A stretch of DNA of 64,000 bases from an uncultured Myxococcales bacterium (GTDB lineage: Bacteria > Myxococcota_A > Polyangia > Polyangiales > Polyangiaceae), in assembly GCA_937949945.1 (NCBI GenBank), contig CALFEQ010000030.1, forward strand, positions 1 to 64,000, in the 5' to 3' direction. Below, piece after piece: positions 26,078 through 34,304 of the stretch (its first letter is position 1; each line of letters starts with the position of its first letter). The notes below the pieces were generated by a model. The model saw only the letters and a program-made list of their open reading frames with translations, made no database searches and was not told the origin of the DNA. A program made the translations under genes and the position numbers.

Positions 26078-26338
26078 TCAGCGCAGCGACGGAGGTATGC
26101 AGGGCCGCGTACGCGAGATCGCGGGATCGGTCGGCGCCTCGCTCAGGAGATCGAGGAAGTCGGAGTACGCGATCCCGGCGCTCTCGAGGATCTCGGTCAG
26201 CTCCTCGGGGGTGAGCATCGCGACGTCCGGGACGAGAACGCTGCGCGTGCCCTTCGTGAGCGTCACCCCCGCACGGGATCGTCCCACGAGAGAGAAGCCT
26301 GCACAGGAGAGGGCGTCGACGCACTCGGCTCCGGACAC
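26078..26338 (-). CDS. HicA-like small protein (possibly degenerate toxin fold)
   Basis: The protein has 86 residues if the GTG at 26338 is the start. The order of elements matches HicA/YcfA: SGAECVDALSCAGFSLVG, a short strand pair VTLTKGTRSVLVPDVAM, then LTPEELTEILESAGIAYSDFLDLL. HicA toxins cleave mRNA with a His in a GSHH-like motif; here the equivalent segment reads RSRAG, so the catalytic His is missing. No HicB-like antitoxin gene is next to it. Upstream in-frame sequence to 26530 is Arg/Ala-rich and probably not translated, but the start is uncertain. It is convergent with treY (15-base gap). Confidence 0.5.
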   Translation of the reverse strand: MSGAECVDALSCAGFSLVGRSRAGVTLTKGTRSVLVPDVAMLTPEELTEILESAGIAYSDFLDLLSEAPTDPAISRTRPCIPPSLR

Positions 26339-26559
26339 TGCAACGAGCGGCACCACGGGAGCGCCGAAAAGCAAGCGCGATACCGGCCTCCCGCGGGTGC
26401 GATACCGGGAGCTTCGCGCCGTGGACCCGGGGGCGACGGGACGTTCTGCCACGTCGCGCTTCGCATCGCAGGCCGCGGCGGCGACCGGCCGCGAGGAGGC
26501 ATTCCGTTCGCACCGGGGACGTGTTCTCATGGAACGCGGGGGCCATTGCCGCTCCGTCG

Positions 26560-29073
26560 ATGAACGACCCGACCACCCCCCTACCGGTGATCACGACCCA
26601 TCTGCTCGAGCGACGCGAGCGGGGTTATCTGGCGTGGGTGACGGTGGCGAACGAGGTCGCGGAGCTGCCGCTCGAGTCGCCTCCCATCGACGCGTCTGCG
26701 CACGCGCTCGAAATCCGTGTCGAAGGCTTCGACGAGCCCCTCGTCGTGCTCGCGGAGCCGATGGGACCGCCGACCTCCGTCGGGTTCCCGCTCCGCCTCC
26801 GACCGCTCGACGCGCAGCAAGAGATGAAGCTGAGAGCCGAGCTCTTCGCCGGCGAACGCGCCGCGGAGAAGGGCAGCGCCGAGCCGCCGCGCCCGCTCCC
26901 CACCGCGAGCGGAAAGACGGCGTCCTTCCCTCCGCCGGCGGCGGCGCGCGCCCCCGCGACGGCGCTCTCCGGCAAGACGGAGTCGATGCCTCCGCCGCTG
27001 TCGAGGGATCACGCGATGGCGCTCTCGAAGCTCACGGGAGCGCCGCCGGCCTCCACGCGACCGCCCGGATCGCTCCAGGGGCGGGCGCTCGGCGACGGCC
27101 GCTTCGTCCTCGACAACCTGCTCGGTGTCGGCGCGAGCGGCGAGGTCTACCGTGCGACGCACACCACCCTTCGGCGCCCGGTCGCCGTGAAGGTGCTGCA
27201 CCCGTCGCTCCAGGCGAACCAAGACTACTGCGCCCGCTTCTACGCCGAGGCGCTCGCGGCGAGCCGGCTCGATCACCGGAACGTCCTTCGCGTCATCGAC
27301 TACGGCCAGGAGCCCGACGGTCTCCTCTACATCGTCATGGAGCTCCTCGAGGGGCGGTCGCTCCAAGAAGTCCTCGACGCGGAGGGCCGCCTCACCGAGT
27401 CGCGGATCATCGACCTCGTGACGCAGGCATGCGCGGGTCTCGCCCACGCGCACGACGCCGGCGTGATCCACCGTGACATCAAGCCGGAGAACATCGTCGT
27501 CGTCCGAGTCCGCGACGACGACGGCAACGAGACGGAGTGCGTGAAGGTCTGCGATTTCGGCATCGCCCACTGGACGCCGCCGAAGCGCGCGGAGGGAGTA
27601 GGTGACGCCCCCCTCATCCGTGCGCCCGACCAATCGAAGGTCGTCGGGACGCCGGCGTACATGTCGCCGGAGCAGATCCGGAACGAGAACGTCGACCTGC
27701 GCACCGACGTCTACGCGCTCGGCGTCGTGCTCTACGAGCTCGCGACCGGCCGGGTCCCGTTCGTCGGCGACGACCCGATGGACGTCCTGCGCGCGCACAT
27801 GGACGAGGCTCCCGTGCCGCCTTCGCGCTGGGCGCCCGCGATCTCCAAGCCGCTCGAGCGCGTGATCCTGAAGGCGCTCGAGAAGGACCCGGCGAAGCGG
27901 CAGCGCGACATGCGCGAGCTCCGCAACGAGCTCCGCCGCATCGTGAGCGACGACTGGTCGAGCGTCTCCGGCCTGCATCCGAAGGTCTCGCTGACGCTCC
28001 AGCTCCAGGCGAGCGATTTCGCGACCAACACGGCGAACGCGCTCGCGACCTTGCACGCGCTTCCCGAGAAGGATCGCCCGAGCGCGTACGGCGCGTTGTC
28101 GGACGCGCTGCGGAGCGCGATGGTGTCCGGGCGCGTCAAGCTCGCGCGCGACCTCGTGGCGTGGCTGGAGAGCCGGCTCCAGGACCCGGGCGAGCCCGAG
28201 TCGGAGCGCGTGCTCGCGCAGCGCGCGATGAACGTGCTGCGCGAGCCCGAGGTAGCCCGTGCCCACGCGGTGAACTTGCTCGACGGAAACGTGGAGCGCA
28301 CCGAGGAGACGATCGCGCTCCTGCGCGTCGCGGGACCGCTCGCCGCGCGCGCCCTCGTCGATGCGCGTCGCGTGCGCCCTCCTTCCCTCGAGCTGCGAGG
28401 ACAGTTCGTCCACCTGCTGCGCGCCATCGGCGCCCCGAGCCTCTCCGTCATCGTCTCGATGCTCGAGCCGCTCGTCGGCCTCGCGTCCCGACACGAGGAG
28501 GCGCTCGCGGAAGACTTGCTCCGTTCGATCCCGGACGCCCTCTCGGACGCCGCAGGCGAAGTCACCGTCCGCTTCGTGCGCCTCGATCGACCTTCCCTCG
28601 GCCTCGCCGCGCTCCGCGCGACGACGACCGTGTGGGGCGTGCGGGCGCGGCCCCTCCTCGTCGGCGTCCTCGACTCCGTCGACGACGGCATGCGCTTGCT
28701 GGCCCTCGAGGAGCTGAGGCGACTCGGCTGCATCGACGACCTCGTCGTCGAGCGTATCGGCCGCATGCTCGCCGGTCAGACCCCGGCCAGCGCGGATTTG
28801 AGGCTCGCCGCCGCTGCCGCGCTCGCCTCGACGACGCCCGAGGCTCGGCCGCGCGCCATCTCCCTGCTCGCGTGGAGGCTCACGCCGACGCAAGGCTGGA
28901 TGAGCTCGCTCCGCTCGGCGCTCGGCGTCCGTGACGACCCTCGCCTCGCGGTCGCGCTGGCGCGCTCGCTCCACGCGCTCGACCCGAATGGATCGCGGAT
29001 CGTCTTCGATCGCGTGGCGGCGGCCCGCCCGGAGGTACGACCGCACCTCGAGGCCATCCTCGCCGGGCGCTGA
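26560..29073 (+). CDS. Eukaryote-like Ser/Thr kinase with N-terminal beta domain and helical-repeat C-terminus
   Basis: The protein has 837 residues. Residues about 1-105 form a beta-rich domain that could be PilZ-like (weak). A Pro-rich linker repeats SGKTxSxPPP twice. The kinase domain (about 180-455) has VGASGEVYRA, VAVKVL, HRDIKPEN, DFGIAHW and GTPAYMSPEQ. A C-terminal part of about 330 residues has no membrane segment and consists of Leu/Ala-rich helical pairs, such as ALVDARRVRPPSLELRGQFV, resembling HEAT-type repeats. It is probably a cytoplasmic kinase with a protein-binding platform. The ATG at 26560 was chosen over an upstream GTG since the residues before it are unlike the rest. 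Confidence 0.92.
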   Translation: MNDPTTPLPVITTHLLERRERGYLAWVTVANEVAELPLESPPIDASAHALEIRVEGFDEPLVVLAEPMGPPTSVGFPLRLRPLDAQQEMKLRAELFAGERAAEKGSAEPPRPLPTASGKTASFPPPAAARAPATALSGKTESMPPPLSRDHAMALSKLTGAPPASTRPPGSLQGRALGDGRFVLDNLLGVGASGEVYRATHTTLRRPVAVKVLHPSLQANQDYCARFYAEALAASRLDHRNVLRVIDYGQEPDGLLYIVMELLEGRSLQEVLDAEGRLTESRIIDLVTQACAGLAHAHDAGVIHRDIKPENIVVVRVRDDDGNETECVKVCDFGIAHWTPPKRAEGVGDAPLIRAPDQSKVVGTPAYMSPEQIRNENVDLRTDVYALGVVLYELATGRVPFVGDDPMDVLRAHMDEAPVPPSRWAPAISKPLERVILKALEKDPAKRQRDMRELRNELRRIVSDDWSSVSGLHPKVSLTLQLQASDFATNTANALATLHALPEKDRPSAYGALSDALRSAMVSGRVKLARDLVAWLESRLQDPGEPESERVLAQRAMNVLREPEVARAHAVNLLDGNVERTEETIALLRVAGPLAARALVDARRVRPPSLELRGQFVHLLRAIGAPSLSVIVSMLEPLVGLASRHEEALAEDLLRSIPDALSDAAGEVTVRFVRLDRPSLGLAALRATTTVWGVRARPLLVGVLDSVDDGMRLLALEELRRLGCIDDLVVERIGRMLAGQTPASADLRLAAAAALASTTPEARPRAISLLAWRLTPTQGWMSSLRSALGVRDDPRLAVALARSLHALDPNGSRIVFDRVAAARPEVRPHLEAILAGR

Positions 29074-29223
29074 GTCGTCCCGCCGTCGACTGAGGGCTGG
29101 CGGCTGAGGACTACCACCTTCGCCTCGCCGTCGGCCCTACGCTCGGGAGTGCCGCAGCGGGCCGCAGACAGAGGCCATCAGGCATCGGAAGCGGGCAAGC
29201 CCATGCATACTAACAGCCGCACT

Positions 29224-29293
29224 TAACCGGCCATCGACGCTCGTCGCCGAGCAGTCATCGCACGCGGGTTCGGGAGTACGAACCATCCGGTTA
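29224..29293 (+). promoter_or_regulatory. TAACCGG/CCGGTTA inverted repeat before the XRE gene
   Basis: TAACCGG at 29224-29230 and CCGGTTA at 29287-29293 are perfect inverted copies about 56 bases apart. The second lies 24 bases before the XRE gene start. XRE regulators often bind half-sites in their own promoter, so these may be operator halves; the wide spacing lowers confidence. Confidence 0.25.
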
Positions 29294-29316
29294 TCGGCTT
29301 GCGCTAGAAGAGCGTC

Positions 29317-29685
29317 ATGGCGAAAGCCGCAGCGACGAAACGGTCCGCTCGCTCGAGACACCGCGATCGCCCCGATCCCCTTGCCGCACGGATCGGAAAG
29401 CGCATTCGTCAGCTTCGGGCCGAGACGGAGTTCGCGTTCGACGCATTCGTGGAGGAGACGGGGCTCGGCCGCGGGTACGTGTCCGAGCTCGAGCGCGGGC
29501 TCGTCGTGCCCGGTGTCGGGACGCTCGCGCGCGTCGCGCGCGCCCTCGGTGTGACGCTCGCCGACCTCGTCGCGGGCGACACCGAACGTGAACGCCTGTT
29601 CGACGAGCTTCGGGGAAGGCCGGCGTCCGTCATACGCGCAGCGCGCGAGGCGGCTCGGCGGGAGCGAGGAGGCTCGACGGGATGA
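29317..29685 (+). CDS. XRE-family helix-turn-helix regulator
   Basis: The protein has 122 residues. After a basic N-terminus (MAKAAATKRSARSRHRDR), residues about 25-92 form a Cro/C1-type HTH: IGKRIRQLRAETEFAFDAFVEETGLGRGYVSELERGLVVPGVGTLARVARALGVTLADL in overlapping pieces, with the recognition helix around GRGYVSELERG. A short basic C-terminal helix follows. No effector domain is present. The family represses or activates nearby genes; the inverted repeat upstream suggests autoregulation, which is inferred. The 243-base upstream gap holds no other gene. Confidence 0.9.
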   Translation: MAKAAATKRSARSRHRDRPDPLAARIGKRIRQLRAETEFAFDAFVEETGLGRGYVSELERGLVVPGVGTLARVARALGVTLADLVAGDTERERLFDELRGRPASVIRAAREAARRERGGSTG

Positions 29686-29803
29686 GTGGGCGCTGACCGC
29701 TCGGCTCGCCTCCGCTCGGCCGTCGCTCGAGAGCCGAGCGCGAACACGAGCACGAGCACGAGGATCGTGCTCGCGGCGGGCTGACGGACGGCGCCGCTCT
29801 ACG

Positions 29804-30169
29804 TCACGTCGGGACCACGCGACGGAGGGCGGCCGTCAACTTGTCGAGCGCGACGGGCTTCACGAGGATCTCGGTGAAGACCTTGTCGGGATCCTCGAAG
29901 CCGGCGTGCCCCGTGACGGCGAGGATCGGGACCTCCGCCGTGGAAGCGTTCGTGCGGAGGCGCTTCGCGAGCTCGGTGCCGCTCATCCCTTCGAGGGACA
30001 GGTCCGTGATGACGGCGCTCGGCGTGTCGCGCTGGACGCGTTCGAGCGCCTGCTCCCCCGAGGCACAGCTCTCGATCTCGAAGCCGCCCGCGGACAAGAA
30101 CTCGCTCATCAGCTCACGGCTGTCGTCGTGATCGTCGACGAGCAGCACCCAGCGCTTCTTCGACTGCAT
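29804..30169 (-). CDS. Single-domain response regulator (receiver only)
   Basis: The protein has 121 residues. The receiver fold is complete: acidic pocket D12-D13 (LLVDDHDDS), phosphoacceptor D56 (AVITDLSLEGMSG), T86 (AVTGHAG) and K104 (LVKPV). There is no output domain, so it works by protein contact, in the manner of CheY or DivK. The hybrid histidine kinase at 30962-33664 is on the same strand about 0.8 kb upstream and could be a partner (inference). The ATG at 30169 gives a standard lead of ten residues; the longer frame upstream lacks receiver features. Confidence 0.92.
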   Translation of the reverse strand: MQSKKRWVLLVDDHDDSRELMSEFLSAGGFEIESCASGEQALERVQRDTPSAVITDLSLEGMSGTELAKRLRTNASTAEVPILAVTGHAGFEDPDKVFTEILVKPVALDKLTAALRRVVPT

Positions 30170-30589
30170 CCCGTCGAGGACCTTACCACGTTCGCTCGCC
30201 CGAACATGTTCGAGCGCCGATTTGCACACGGCTGCGTTGCCGCGACTCGCGACGAACGGCGCGTGCGATACCAGCGCTTCGGTGCGCGACACCTCGAGCA
30301 CTCGCGCACGCAGTGAGCAGTGAAGTCAGCAGTGGGAGGAGCACGAGCGAAGCGACCGAGCTCCGCCGCGAGCACGCCGCCGGTGGGACGCCGCAGGCAC
30401 TGCCGTCGCACGAGCTCCGCTGGGTGGCGGCGGCGCGCCACGACTGATGCGCCGTGACACGCGATCGTTCCTCGCTCGGTCGAAGTACTCGAATTCGGTA
30501 CGTGGCACGACCATCGCTTCGCATCACGTTGGAATCCAGCACCAACGATCCGGCCGTCGCCCACGCGCCGCCCCAGGGAGAACAGTCAC
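30170..30589. other. Intergenic region between the receiver gene and the KGG gene
   Basis: These 420 bases have no supported gene; open frames on both strands are Arg/Ser-rich shadows. The region contains the sigma-54-like element at 30503-30518 and the GGGAG ribosome binding site before the KGG gene. Promoters of the minus-strand receiver gene must lie in its left part, but I cannot identify one. Confidence 0.5.
30503..30518 (+). promoter_or_regulatory. Sigma-54-like promoter of the KGG stress gene
   Basis: TGGCACGACCATCGCT matches the consensus TGGCACG-N4-TTGCW at every conserved position but one (TCGC for TTGC). The GG (30504-30505) and GC (30516-30517) are exactly ten bases apart. Transcription would start near 30529, about 60 bases before the ATG of the KGG gene. 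Sigma-54 promoters are common in myxobacteria. No enhancer-binding protein gene is near. Confidence 0.45.
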
Positions 30590-30958
30590 ATGTGGATCGA
30601 CGAGAAGCAGCCCGACGAGAACGCGAACCCGAGCGGTACACCCGCCGAGGAGAAGGCGCCGGGTGCGACGCAGACTCCGGCGGCGCAGGAGGCACCGCGG
30701 CCTCGTCGCCGCGGATTCGCCGCGATGGACCGCGAGCGCGTCCGAGAGATCGCGAGCAAAGGCGGGAGGGCCGCACACGCCGCGGGCACCGCCCACCAGT
30801 TCACGAGCGAGGAGGCACGCATCGCCGGCAGGAAAGGCGGGATGGCGCCTCACGTGCGTCGCGGTGGTGTCCGGCGCCGCCCGGCCCAAGAGGGTGGTGG
30901 TGCACCGCCGCAACCCGAGAGGCACGCCGAGAGGCAGGGACCGGGCGACGAACGATGA
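30590..30958 (+). CDS. KGG-repeat general stress protein (Con-10/YciG-like)
   Basis: The protein has 122 residues, is hydrophilic and probably disordered. Two KGG motifs define the family: RGFAAMDRERVREIASKGGRAAH (given in part) and FTSEEARIAGRKGG, about residues 42-84. Related proteins (Con-10, YciG, GsiB) accumulate under desiccation, acid or general stress. The N-terminus is Pro/Glu/Ala-rich and the C-terminus is basic with RRG and RRP. The ATG follows a GGGAG site by about ten bases. A sigma-54-like element lies 72 to 87 bases upstream. It runs toward the convergent histidine kinase gene, three bases away. Confidence 0.87.
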   Translation: MWIDEKQPDENANPSGTPAEEKAPGATQTPAAQEAPRPRRRGFAAMDRERVREIASKGGRAAHAAGTAHQFTSEEARIAGRKGGMAPHVRRGGVRRRPAQEGGGAPPQPERHAERQGPGDER

Positions 30959-30961
30959 GGG

Positions 30962-33664
30962 TCATCGTGACCCTCCGTGGGGAGGAGCACCCTGAGCGCT
31001 CCTCCCACGATCGTCGGCCGGCGCGGATCGCCGTCCGTGCTCGATCACTGCGGCGAGCGCCTCGACGAGCTCCTCGGGCTCGATGGGCTTCGCGACGTGA
31101 CGATCGAACCCGACGGCGAGCACACGGCGGCGATCCTCCGCCCGCGCGTAGGCCGTCATCGCGACGAGCGGGATGTCGCGCGCCGCGTCGACGGTCGACG
31201 ACCGCACCCGCGCCGCGAACGTGTAGCCGTCCTCACCGGGCATCGCGAGATCGGAGACCGCGACGTCCGGAGGGCTCGCCTCGAGCGCCTCGAGCGCGTC
31301 GTGGACGCACCCGTAGACCCGCACCCTCGCGCCGGCGTCCTCCAGGATCATGCGGATCAGGTCGCGCATGTCGCCGTCGTCGTCGAGGACGAGGACGTCA
31401 CGGCCCGACAGGAGCTTCCTCCTCTCGAGCTTCGTCCTGAGCGGCGGCGGCGGCGTCAGACGCCTCGCCTCCTCTGCCCGCTCGGCCGCGGCGACGGGCA
31501 ACCGGACGGTGAACTCCGCTCCATGCCCTCTGCCGCGGCTCTCGGCGCGGACCGTGCCGCCGTGCAGCTCGGCGAGGTGCCGCACGATCGCGAGGCCGAG
31601 GCCGAGCCCGCCGTGACGACGCGTCGTCGAGCCGTCGAACTGGCGGAAGCGATCGAAGACGTACGGCAAGAAGTCGGGGTCGATGCCCTCGCCGGTGTCG
31701 GTCACGACCAGCTCGACCGCGTCGTCGTCCCTGCGCGCGCGCACCCGGACGTGCCCGTCGGGCGGCGTGAACTTCACGGCGTTCGAGAGCAGGTTCCAGA
31801 GGATCTGCTGGACGCGATCCTCGTCGGCGACGATGGTCCCGAGCTCGCCCTCGACGTCGACCTCGAGCAAGATCTGTTTCGCCTGCGCCGCCGCGCGGAT
31901 CGTCTCCACCGCCGCCTCGACGACCGCGCCGACGTCGACGAGACTCGTCGAGAGACGGAGCTTCCCCGTCACGATGCGCGACACCTCGAGGATGTCCTCG
32001 ACGAGCTGCACTTGTGCCTTCGCGTTGCGCAGGATGACGTCGAGCCCCTTCCGCAGGCGCTCGGGATCGGCGGCCCTCTCCTCGACCAGCACGCGCGACC
32101 ATCCGAGGATCGCGTTGAGCGGGTTCCGGAGCTCGTGGGAGACGGTGGCCAAGAACTCGTCCTTCGCGCGGCTCGCGCTCTCGGCCTCCGCGCGCGCGCG
32201 GCGCTCGCTCGCGAGCAGCTCCGCGCGCTCCTCCTCGACCCGCTTCTTCGCGGTGACGTCGAGCATCGCACCGATGAAGCGGACGGTCCTGCCGTGCTCG
32301 GCGATCGCCTGCCCTCGGGCCGCGACCCATCGCTCGACGCCGTCTCCGATCCCGATGGTGCGGTACTCGACGTCGAAGATCCCGTCGCCGCTCGGGTCGA
32401 GCGCTCGACTGACGGCGTCGTCGACGCGCGCACGGTCGTCGGGATGCACGCTCTGCCGGAACGTGCTCCAGGAGATCTCCGCGTCGGGCGGCAGGCCCGC
32501 CAGGGCCTTGCATCGTGCATCCCACCGGAGCACGCCCGTGATCGGGTTGTAGTCCCACGTGCCGAGCCCCGCGGCCTCGAGCGCGATGCGCAGGCGCGCC
32601 TCGCCGGCGCGGAGCTCGAGCTCGGCGAGCTCCGCCCGATGGCGCGCCGCGCGAGCCTCCTCGTAGAGGCGCGCGTTCTCGAATGCAGCCGCTGCGTAGC
32701 TCGTCGCGACGGCCGCCAGCTCCGCATGCCTCGCTTCGAAGCCCCGCGGTTGCTCGTGGACGATGACGAGCGCGCCCGCGACGTCGCCGCTGCGCGCCAG
32801 CATCGGGACGGCGATGAGGCTGCCGATGGCCGCCGGCACGACGGCACGGAGAGCCTCGTGATGGACGATCCTCTTCTCCTCGAAGACGGGGCGCAGGAGC
32901 GACCAGTCCGGACCGAGCGCGCAGAGCTCGGCCCCCAGCTTCCCGGCGAACGCCGTCCGCATCGCCCCGTTCTGGACGCCGTAGAAGAAGACCGCCCCGG
33001 CGGCGTCCGTGAGCTCGCTCGCCTCGAAGACGAGCCTCTGTGCCAGATTCGCGACGTCGAGGTCTTCGCTCAACGCCGCGTGGATTCGAACGAGCGCCTC
33101 GACCGTCTCGGCGTGATCCGACGCGGCGGGCGCGGCCGCGACCAGACGCTCGGAGAGCCGCCCGCTCGGCTCCTCCGAGGAGCGCGGAACGAACGAGTCG
33201 CGAACCGTGGCGGCCCGATGCTGGTACAGCTCGACGAACACCGAGACCTTGGAGCGGAGCACGTCCGGGTCGATCGGCTTGGACAGGAAGTCGACGGCGC
33301 CCGTCGCATAGCCCTGCGCGACCTCCGCGCGCGTGGGCTGGTCGGCGGTGAGAATGATGATCGGAACGGCGCGACAGCGCTCGTTCTTCTTGAGGAGCGC
33401 CGCGGTCTCGAGCCCGTCGAGCTCCGGCATCTGCAGATCGAGCAGCACGAGCGCCAGATCCGTCTGCGCCGCGATCTCGACGGCCTGCGCTCCCGAGCTC
33501 GCGCAGATCACGCGCGAGCCGAGCGGCTGGAGTATCGCCTCGAGCGCCGTCAGGTTGGGCGGGTGATCGTCGACGACGAGGATCGTTGCCGGAGACGACG
33601 GCTGCGCGACGGTCGGTCTCCTTCCTACGCGATCGCTCCCCACCTCTTCGGCGCGGCGGTTCAC
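30962..33664 (-). CDS. Hybrid sensor histidine kinase (REC-GAF-PAS-HisKA-HATPase-REC)
   Basis: The protein has 900 residues, is cytoplasmic and has no membrane segment. Domains in order: an N-terminal receiver (about 26-145, ILVVDDHPPN, LVLLDLQMPELDG, LSKPID), GAF (about 190-335), PAS with PAC (about 355-480, LGTWDYNPITGVLRWD), HisKA with the phospho-acceptor His in SHELRNPLNAILGWS (about 510), HATPase_c (NLLSNAVKFTPPDG, DTGEGID, GGLGLGLAIVRHL) and a C-terminal receiver (VLVLDDDGDM, VAVSDLAMPGEDG, VAKPIE). Receivers at both ends suggest control by another kinase and onward phosphotransfer, perhaps to the receiver protein at 29804. The start appears to be GTG. Confidence 0.95.
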   Translation of the reverse strand: MNRRAEEVGSDRVGRRPTVAQPSSPATILVVDDHPPNLTALEAILQPLGSRVICASSGAQAVEIAAQTDLALVLLDLQMPELDGLETAALLKKNERCRAVPIIILTADQPTRAEVAQGYATGAVDFLSKPIDPDVLRSKVSVFVELYQHRAATVRDSFVPRSSEEPSGRLSERLVAAAPAASDHAETVEALVRIHAALSEDLDVANLAQRLVFEASELTDAAGAVFFYGVQNGAMRTAFAGKLGAELCALGPDWSLLRPVFEEKRIVHHEALRAVVPAAIGSLIAVPMLARSGDVAGALVIVHEQPRGFEARHAELAAVATSYAAAAFENARLYEEARAARHRAELAELELRAGEARLRIALEAAGLGTWDYNPITGVLRWDARCKALAGLPPDAEISWSTFRQSVHPDDRARVDDAVSRALDPSGDGIFDVEYRTIGIGDGVERWVAARGQAIAEHGRTVRFIGAMLDVTAKKRVEEERAELLASERRARAEAESASRAKDEFLATVSHELRNPLNAILGWSRVLVEERAADPERLRKGLDVILRNAKAQVQLVEDILEVSRIVTGKLRLSTSLVDVGAVVEAAVETIRAAAQAKQILLEVDVEGELGTIVADEDRVQQILWNLLSNAVKFTPPDGHVRVRARRDDDAVELVVTDTGEGIDPDFLPYVFDRFRQFDGSTTRRHGGLGLGLAIVRHLAELHGGTVRAESRGRGHGAEFTVRLPVAAAERAEEARRLTPPPPLRTKLERRKLLSGRDVLVLDDDGDMRDLIRMILEDAGARVRVYGCVHDALEALEASPPDVAVSDLAMPGEDGYTFAARVRSSTVDAARDIPLVAMTAYARAEDRRRVLAVGFDRHVAKPIEPEELVEALAAVIEHGRRSAPADDRGRSAQGAPPHGGSR

Positions 33665-33859
33665 GGTTCCAAATGCTTCGACTCGGCAAGCGCGCGGTCA
33701 ACGCGGCGTTCGGAGCCGTCGACCGGGCGCGACTCCCGATCCGATGCGGCGTCGTCCTGCGCGGCCACGCGGAGCGAACGTCGCGTCCGTTCGTTCGTCG
33801 CGCCGACCGCGCCGCGGACACGTGGACCGCGAGAGCGATCGATCGCGAGGCACCCGCGC

Positions 33860-34195
33860 TCAGCTCGGATGCGCGATGCCGCGCACGTCCTCTTCCGCGG
33901 GTGCGAACATCACGTGCAGCATCGCGACGACGGGTCGCTCGGCGCTCACCTTCTTCGCCGCCTCGAGCTCGGCGGCGCAGCGGTCGAACAGCTCGATCTC
34001 CGCGCTCTCGAGCTCCCGGCGAAGCACCGCGAGCGCACCCGCGTCGAGCTCCACGGTGAGCCGCAGGGCCTCCGCGCCGAAGAATGCGAAGTCCACGATC
34101 ACGCCGTCCGCCGCTGCGATCGCGCGCTTGAGCCGCTCGATCGCTTCGTCTCTGGGCACACGCGTGAAGGCATCGACGAAGGCGTAGCTGATCAT
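33860..34195 (-). CDS. Small conserved-looking hypothetical protein
   Basis: The protein has 111 residues, is acidic and soluble. It starts MISYAFVDAFTRVPRDEAIERLKRAI and alternates predicted strands and helices: GVIVDFAFFGAEALRLTVEL, then a long helix LRRELESAEIELFDRCAAELEAAKK, and a final strand PVVAMLHVMF. I do not recognise a family. Codon use matches its neighbours, which supports a real gene. It lies between two minus-strand signalling genes; the 195 bases before the hybrid kinase gene hold no clear signal. Confidence 0.6.
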   Translation of the reverse strand: MISYAFVDAFTRVPRDEAIERLKRAIAAADGVIVDFAFFGAEALRLTVELDAGALAVLRRELESAEIELFDRCAAELEAAKKVSAERPVVAMLHVMFAPAEEDVRGIAHPS

Positions 34196-34304
34196 CGCAA
34201 GGAGAACGTGGGGTGCACGTCGCGGGCCGACAAGGCGCGCCCGTGCGTCTCACCTCGTCCTGGCGCTCGAAGCTCGAGCGAAGGTCGGGAGATCTTTCCG
34301 CGAA

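Noticed and set aside
26356..26530. Longer N-terminus for the HicA-like protein
   Set aside because: Residues are Arg/Ala/Pro-rich and not part of the HicA pattern; the GTG at 26338 starts exactly at the first conserved segment.
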